A DNA stretch of 64,000 nt. It comes from Neobacillus piezotolerans. Its GTDB lineage: Bacteria > Bacillota > Bacilli > Bacillales > Cytobacillaceae. Within the stretch, counting starts at the first letter, position 1. The number at the start of each line of letters is the position of its first letter. The position numbers and the translations under genes were made by a program. The stretch spans positions 186,001-250,000 of the forward strand of contig NZ_QNQT01000003.1 of the NCBI RefSeq assembly GCF_003362805.1, written 5' to 3'. A model generated the notes under the pieces. The model saw only the letters and a program-made list of their open reading frames with translations, was not told where the DNA came from and did not search any database. Shown one piece after another: positions 58,954 to 64,000 of the stretch.

Positions 58954-60159
58954 TTATTCCCCCTCCATTTCGTTCAAGGAGTCCTTATTTCCGGCTAAAG
59001 CGCCAATGACAGCTCCCCGGACAATAATCCCCTTGATTCTATTCTCTTCATCGACGACGGAAAGTGGCAGGCTTGAAGTTGCCATCGTGTCCATCAAATC
59101 GGCCAATAATGTATCTTCGGCAACCGTTGGAATATCGGTTGTCATCACGTCCGCAATCGGCTGGTTCTGGTCGATTGCCTGCCGCGCTTGTTCCGCGGTC
59201 AATGCCCCAAGCAGTTTTCGGTGGCGGTCCACGACAAATATGCTGGAATACCCTTGCTTCCGCATAATTTCAAGGGCAACACGCGGCCCCCGGTCGACAC
59301 TGATTCTCTCCGGCCGCTTCATCACATGCGAAGCCGTCAATACCTTCGACAAATCGACATCCTCAACGAATTTTTCAACAAATTCATTGGCAGGCTGCAT
59401 CATGATTTGTTCCGGAGTCCCCAGCTGAATGACACTGCCGTCTTTCATTAACGCAATCCGGTCCCCGATCCTTAACGCCTCATCCAGATCATGTGTAATA
59501 AAAATGATCGTTTTCTTGTATTGATCCTGAATTTCAATCAGCTCATCCTGCATATCTTTTCGGATCAATGGGTCAAGGGCACTGAAGGCTTCATCCATTA
59601 AAATAATATCCGTATCACTCGCAAGCGCGCGGGCAAGGCCGACCCGCTGCTGCATCCCGCCGCTCAGCTGTGATGGAAACTGGTTTTCGTAGCCCTTCAA
59701 CCCGACACTCGCCAGTGCCTTCATTGCTTTTTCGCGCCGTTCCTCGACAGGGACATTCTTGATTTCCAGGCCATACTCCGCATTCTCCAAAATCGTCTTA
59801 TGCGGGAACAGGGCGAAATTTTGAAACACCATGCTGATTTTTTTCTGCCTGACTTCCCTCAACCGGGCTGCATTCATCTTGACGATGTCCTCACCGTCGA
59901 TTAAAATCTCGCCAAGCGACGGGTCGATCAGCCTGTTGAACATTCGGATCAACGTCGATTTCCCGCTTCCCGACAACCCCATGATCACAAATATTTCGCC
60001 AGGGTATATTTCGAAATTGACATTATTCACGCCAACCGTCTGGCCTGTCTGTTTTAAAATTTCTTTCTTTGTTTTGCCTTGCTTCAATAACTCAATTGCT
60101 GCTTTAGGCGATTTTCCGAAAATCTTGGAAACATTCCTTACTTCTACTATGGGATTCAT
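58954..60159 (-). CDS. opuAA: Glycine betaine ABC transporter ATPase with CBS pair
   Basis: A 401-residue ATPase. Walker A GLSGSGKST (about residues 61-69), signature LSGGMQQRVGLARAL (about 166), Walker B IILMDEAFSALDP (about 186). Two CBS domains fill residues about 290-390 (VMKRPERISVDRGPRVALEI; IADVMTTDIPTVAEDTLLAD), the ionic-strength sensor in OpuA systems. The start has GAGGTGA. Overlapping spacing to opuABC (4 nt) shows an operon. The 441-nt gap upstream (60160-60600) contains the opu promoter region on the minus strand and the start of the Mn riboswitch transcript on the plus strand. Confidence 0.93.
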   Translation of the reverse strand: MNPIVEVRNVSKIFGKSPKAAIELLKQGKTKKEILKQTGQTVGVNNVNFEIYPGEIFVIMGLSGSGKSTLIRMFNRLIDPSLGEILIDGEDIVKMNAARLREVRQKKISMVFQNFALFPHKTILENAEYGLEIKNVPVEERREKAMKALASVGLKGYENQFPSQLSGGMQQRVGLARALASDTDIILMDEAFSALDPLIRKDMQDELIEIQDQYKKTIIFITHDLDEALRIGDRIALMKDGSVIQLGTPEQIMMQPANEFVEKFVEDVDLSKVLTASHVMKRPERISVDRGPRVALEIMRKQGYSSIFVVDRHRKLLGALTAEQARQAIDQNQPIADVMTTDIPTVAEDTLLADLMDTMATSSLPLSVVDEENRIKGIIVRGAVIGALAGNKDSLNEMEGE

Positions 60160-60600
60160 ACGTCACCTCATTCTGCAAAATTGCCCATATCACATTCAGT
60201 TTTGCCAATTTTTATCGTTTTATTGCCTGGGTTAGGTAAAATAACTCCAATTAAGGGGAATTGTTATTAAGCGGCAACTTATTTGGGGACAAAGAGTTGT
60301 TACCTTGGAAAGACCTATACTACTATACACGAGATGAAATGAAATATCACGTACTACGCATAATTAATATCGATAAAACCCTTAAATTGATGGCTACAGT
60401 CTCAAAACAGATTGTGTTCAGAAAATCCGCCATCAGCGACGCCTGACGGAATTTCCGTACATTTACGGAGGCAAAATATACCCGCGGGATAATTTTCTAT
60501 GAGCCGCCCCATTATGTTGTTTAGAATGAACTTCGAGCGGGTAAACCCCAAATAGAATGTGAAGTATGTTACAATAAATTATATTAATAACTTTCTTTGA

Positions 60601-60746
60601 CGCAGTGTCAAAGGGGAGTAGCTTGAATTGGACATCCAATTTCAATAAAGTCGTCATTCCATGATTATCTAATCATCGGCTTTATTGGCATTCAACTGAT
60701 TGCTAGCGAGACCTTTGCCTTTATGGCAGGGGTCTCGCTTTTTTTT
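60601..60746 (+). ncRNA. yybP-ykoY manganese riboswitch
   Basis: It carries the hallmark 5' segment AAAGGGGAGTAGC (60610-60622) and 3' segment GCTAGCGAGACCTTTGCC (60702-60719), with a P2 hairpin (TTGAATTGG...CCAATTTCAA) between. The expression-platform terminator is GCGAGACC/GGTCTCGC (60706-60738) plus eight T. An extended -10 TGTTACAAT lies at 60567-60575. Manganese binding prevents termination in this class. It controls the downstream P-type ATPase. Confidence 0.93.
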
Positions 60747-60851
60747 GTGTAGCCCGCGCCAATTCTGATTAGCAATTGGCAGCAGATCTATAGAAAAACC
60801 ATCTTTGAAGGCCCAAAAATAAAAGGGACGAATCCAGAAAGGAGTACAATC

Positions 60852-63451
60852 ATGAACTATTATCAACAGAGTAAGGAAGAAGTACTGAAGTCCGTCCAAT
60901 CTTCGGGGGACGGGTTAACGAAAGAGAAAGTCCGAACCCGTCTTGAAAGAGACGGCTATAACGAAATTAAGGATAAGGAAAAGGTTCCGACATGGAAACT
61001 TTTCCTCGAAACATTTAAAGACCCAATGGTCATTGTTTTGCTAATTGCCGCGGGTGTACAAGTAATTCTTGGCGAAATCGTCGAATCTCTCATCATCCTG
61101 CTTGTCCTGGTCTTGAATTCGATTATTAGCGTCGTCCAAACGAAAAAAGCGGAAGGGTCGCTTGAGGCTCTTCGCAATATGTCTGCACCTGAAGCAAAAG
61201 TCATCCGGGATGGAATAAAGCAAACAATCCCCGCAAGGGAACTTGTCCAAGGCGATATCGTCTTACTCGAAGCCGGTGATTACGTTCCAGCAGACGGGCG
61301 TATTTTGGCCAGTGCATCATTGAAAGTAAATGAAGGAATGCTGACAGGGGAATCCGAAGCAGTCGAAAAACATACAGACTCCATACCTGAAGAGGCACCT
61401 CTAGGGGATCGAAAAAATATGGTATTTAGCAGTTCTCTTGTTGTTTATGGCCATGGACAGCTCGTTGTCACCGGGACAGCTGAAAGGACCGAAATCGGGA
61501 AAATCGCAGACATGCTTGCCACTGCCGAAGCAAAACAAACGCCGCTTCAACGAAAGCTGGACGCTTTCAGCAAAAAGCTTGGCATTGCGATTCTATTTTT
61601 ATCTATCTTTATTTTTGCCTTGCAGGCCGTCCGGATTTGGCTAGGCGATGAAGCTGTCGATACTGGTACCGCCCTGCTTAATGCGTTAATGTTCGCAGTT
61701 GCTGTTGCCGTCGCCGCCATTCCGGAAGCATTATCAGCCATTGTCACAATCGTCCTTTCTGTCGGAACGAATAAAATGGCAAAACAGCATGCGATTATCC
61801 GCAAACTGCCGGCTGTTGAAACGCTTGGGTCCGCAAGTGTCATCGCAACGGATAAAACCGGAACGCTGACTAAAAACAAAATGACAGTCACGGATCACTT
61901 CATTCCGGGAACTTCCGCGAAACCACTGAAGGAAAATCCCCAGGAATGGAATGATTCGGAACGAATGCTCGTCAATATCGCCGCATTATGCAATGACTCA
62001 TACATCAATGATGACGGCAAGGAAGTCGGCGACCCAACAGAGGCAGCGCTCATTCAGTTCGCCAATAATAACAATCAGGACTATGATGAGCTTCGCCGCA
62101 CCTATCCGCGTCTTGCCGAAATGCCGTTTGATTCAGACCGAAAATTGATGTCAACGGTCCATAAAATTAACGGCCGACAGCTGATTTTGACAAAAGGCGG
62201 ACCGGATGTGATGTTTGGCCGCGCAAGCCATGTGCTTATCGATGGCACAGAAATGCAATTGACAGATGAGAGGCTGAAGCAATTTATACAGGCTAACGAA
62301 CATTTCTCCAACCAGGCTTTACGTGTTTTGGCATATGGCTACAGGGAATTGGGAGACGGCAAAACCGACATTGACGAAAGCGATGAAAACAATCTTGTGC
62401 TCGTCGGATTGACAGCGATGATCGACCCTCCACGCGATGAAGTGTATGAAGCGATTCGAAATGCGAAGAGTGCCGGCATCAAAACGGTTATGATTACAGG
62501 GGACCATAAAACGACGGCCCAGGCGATTGGCCGGGACATCGGCTTAATGGATGAAGGGGATATAGCCCTATCAGGACAAGAACTTGACGCCATGTCCGAC
62601 GAAGAACTTGATAAGGAACTGGAACGCGTATCGGTCTATGCCCGCGTTTCGCCTGAAAATAAAATCAGGATCGTCCGTGCTTGGCAGAGAAAAGATAACG
62701 TCACTGCCATGACCGGCGACGGTGTAAACGACGCTCCGGCATTAAAACAGGCGGATATTGGCGTGGCGATGGGGAGCGGTACGGATGTCGCAAAGGATGC
62801 TTCGTCCATGATCCTCACCGACGATAACTTTGCATCCATAGTTAAGGCTGTCGGCGTCGGCCGGACGGTTTATGAAAATATTAAAAAAGCGATCAGCTAC
62901 TTATTCGCGGGCAACCTTGGCGCCATCATCGCGATTCTTTACGCAGTCGTCTTCAATCTGCCGAATCCATTCACTGCAATCCAATTGCTTTTTATCAACC
63001 TTGTGAATGATTCACTTCCCGCGATTGCGCTGGGCACGGAAAAACCTGAACCAAATGTGATGAAAAAGAAACCGCGCGATCCGAATGAAGGGCTGTTTGC
63101 AGGGGGGACATTACAGGCAGTAGCTATCCGGGGCATCTTGATCGGGGCAGCGGTTATCTCTTCCTTCTATATCGGCTTGCAGCACTCAAGCTGCAAACTT
63201 TTGCTGCCCGTTCCAATACCCAAACCGCGATTGGAGCCGGGTTCTTTAGCAACAAACCGGTCATTGCCGCAGTCCTGTTGGGATTCGTCCTTTACGGATT
63301 CACAGTCCTTCCATTTACAAGAGAAATCTTTGCAATCCCGGCACAATTCGGCTGGAATGACTTTCTAGTCGCAGCTGGCCTTGCAGCCGCGTCAGTCGTT
63401 CTAATGGAAATCTTCAAAGTCATTCGAAATAAAGTACAAGGATCAAATTGA
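60852..63451 (+). pseudogene. Mn-riboswitch-controlled P-type cation ATPase, frameshifted near the C-terminus
   Basis: The first 777 codons encode a P2-type ATPase: TGES (about residue 166), [11 protein letters not shown] (about 288), DKTGTLT (about 338; phosphorylated Asp) and MTGDGVNDAPALKQADIGVAMGSG (in part; about 615). The riboswitch suggests Mn(II) export. After YIGLQHS (63173-63188) the original frame runs on into unrelated residues and stops at 63368. Typical C-terminal sequence resumes two frames over at 63191 (LQTFAARSNTQTAIGAGFFS) and ends at TGA 63449-63451. About 20 residues, one membrane helix, are missing at the junction. AAAGGAG precedes the ATG. Confidence 0.85.
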
Positions 63452-63465
63452 CGCAAATAATCCAA

Positions 63466-63518
63466 AGGGACGGACCTTCACTTCATTCGATTCCTGAATG
63501 AAGCGCGGAACCGTCCCT
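63466..63518 (+). terminator. Long inverted repeat after the P-type ATPase
   Basis: The arms AGGGACGG/CCGTCCCT and inner CTTCATTC/GAATGAAG form a long stem with a small internal loop. It may be the terminator of the ATPase gene or a Bacillus-type intergenic palindrome. AGGGACG also appears near 34812 and 45709. Confidence 0.6.
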
Positions 63519-63588
63519 GCTTCATTCCTATCTTAATGTAATTTTATTTTAACGTTCACCAAAACCGATTTAGATAAAAACTTTATGA

Positions 63589-63602
63589 TGAAAGCGCTTT
63601 AG
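63589..63602 (+). promoter_or_regulatory. Probable cre site (CcpA)
   Basis: TGAAAGCGCTTTAG lies 26 nt upstream of the -35 of the PTS gene. It matches the catabolite-responsive element consensus with a single mismatch, consistent with carbon regulation. Confidence 0.5.
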
Positions 63603-63627
63603 AGTTTTCTGAATAAACAAATATCAT

Positions 63628-63656
63628 TTGACTATATCGAGGATAAATTATATTAT
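63628..63656 (+). promoter_or_regulatory. Sigma-A promoter of the PTS gene
   Basis: TTGACT (63628-63633) and TATTAT (63651-63656) with a 17-nt spacer. Confidence 0.7.
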
Positions 63657-63772
63657 AATAACAATTGTCAGTTATTTTTAGCAGCTATTAGTACCAGCTA
63701 TACAATTTAGCACTTTTGAAAGTGAAATTTTCAGAAAATTTCAACAAACGCATTTAGGAGGCAAAATCACCA

Positions 63773-64000
63773 ATGAAACCATCAACAAAGAAATACTTGA
63801 TCGACCGAATGTACAAAGCTTCACAAGGGCTTGCCAACGCGGTCCTCGTTACACTCGGAATCGGTCTGCTCATTGAATCGTTAGGAACCTTTACCGGCTG
63901 GGAAGGGTTTTATACAATCGGAAAAGCAACACAGCTCATGCTTGCCCCGGCACTTGGCGCAGGGATCGCCTACCAGCTTGGAGGCAATACACTTGTCATC
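63773..64000 (+). CDS. PTS EIIC-like membrane protein (5' part only)
   Basis: The first 76 codons: MKPSTKKYLIDRMYKASQGL, then LVTLGIGLLIESLGTF and LMLAPALGAGIAYQLGG. This start is typical of the PTS_EIIC_2 family of sugar-permease-like membrane proteins. The gene runs off the right edge. ATG 63773 has TTAGGAGG upstream. A cre site and a promoter precede it. Confidence 0.75.
   Translation, partial: MKPSTKKYLIDRMYKASQGLANAVLVTLGIGLLIESLGTFTGWEGFYTIGKATQLMLAPALGAGIAYQLGGNTLVI

Noticed and set aside
60261-60446. 61-codon open frame between opuAA and the Mn riboswitch
   Set aside because: No ribosome site and AT-rich, non-protein-like composition; it lies in the promoter region of two divergent transcripts.
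63173-63451. Programmed ribosomal frameshift in the P-type ATPase
   Set aside because: There is no slippery sequence, and about 20 expected residues are absent at the junction, so a deletion (or sequence error) explains it better.

Overview
The window looks like a chromosomal segment of a Gram-positive, spore-forming, competence-capable Bacillaceae member. Supporting signs are strong AGGAGG-type ribosome binding sites, frequent TTG and GTG starts, a proline T-box leader, a yybP-ykoY manganese riboswitch, a ComK homologue, a sporulenol/squalene cyclase (SqhC type), an app-type oligopeptide transporter and an opuA-type glycine betaine transporter. No rRNA, tRNA, prophage or CRISPR array was seen.

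Layout. 1-2.1 kb: a yhfTUYZ-like operon (minus) with two related palindromes, the probable operators of its YhfZ regulator. 2.2-4.8 kb: an M20 amidohydrolase with two membrane proteins. 5.3-7.5 kb: three pseudopilin/PilX-like genes. 7.9-11.5 kb: an SbsC-like secreted protein and small membrane proteins. 11.8-15.6 kb: aminotransferase, galE, an LCP enzyme. 16-19 kb: secreted SH3/lysozyme-like proteins and a small protein with a C-terminal GpsB/DivIVA-like segment. 19.3-22.2 kb: atoE and T-box-controlled proC. 22.4-28.1 kb: a Y1 (RAYT-like) transposase, two tandem arrays of a REP-like repeat, sqhC and yppC. 28.4-36.4 kb: a secreted propeller protein, pstSCA (no pstB), an M28 aminopeptidase and a second SbsC-like protein. 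37.7-42.5 kb: a GntR-controlled operon for a four-carbon sugar acid (dehydrogenase, kinase, GntP permease). 42.7-49.4 kb: lipoprotein, DinB, GNAT, transglutaminase, DUF3298 protein and a two-gene cassette of unknown function. 49.5-60.2 kb: comK, appDFABC, opuAA-opuABC. 60.6-64 kb: a Mn-riboswitch P-type ATPase that is frameshifted, then the start of a PTS EIIC-like permease.

The most distinctive feature is a dispersed REP-like repeat (element A, about 45 bp core). It occurs in at least 15 copies, as single copies and as two tandem arrays (84-bp and 81-bp periods), all in the same orientation whatever the direction of neighbouring genes. A tyrosine transposase of the REP-associated type lies beside the first array. 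A second dispersed element (element B, T-run then GGCCCAYGC) has six copies, again all in one orientation, three of them starting within 10 nt after a stop codon. Together these suggest an active or recent Gram-positive REP/RAYT-type system. Other notable points are a long Gly/Tyr/Gln-rich insertion inside the cyclase, a permuted substrate-binding domain in the OpuABC fusion, and modules shared between distant secreted proteins.
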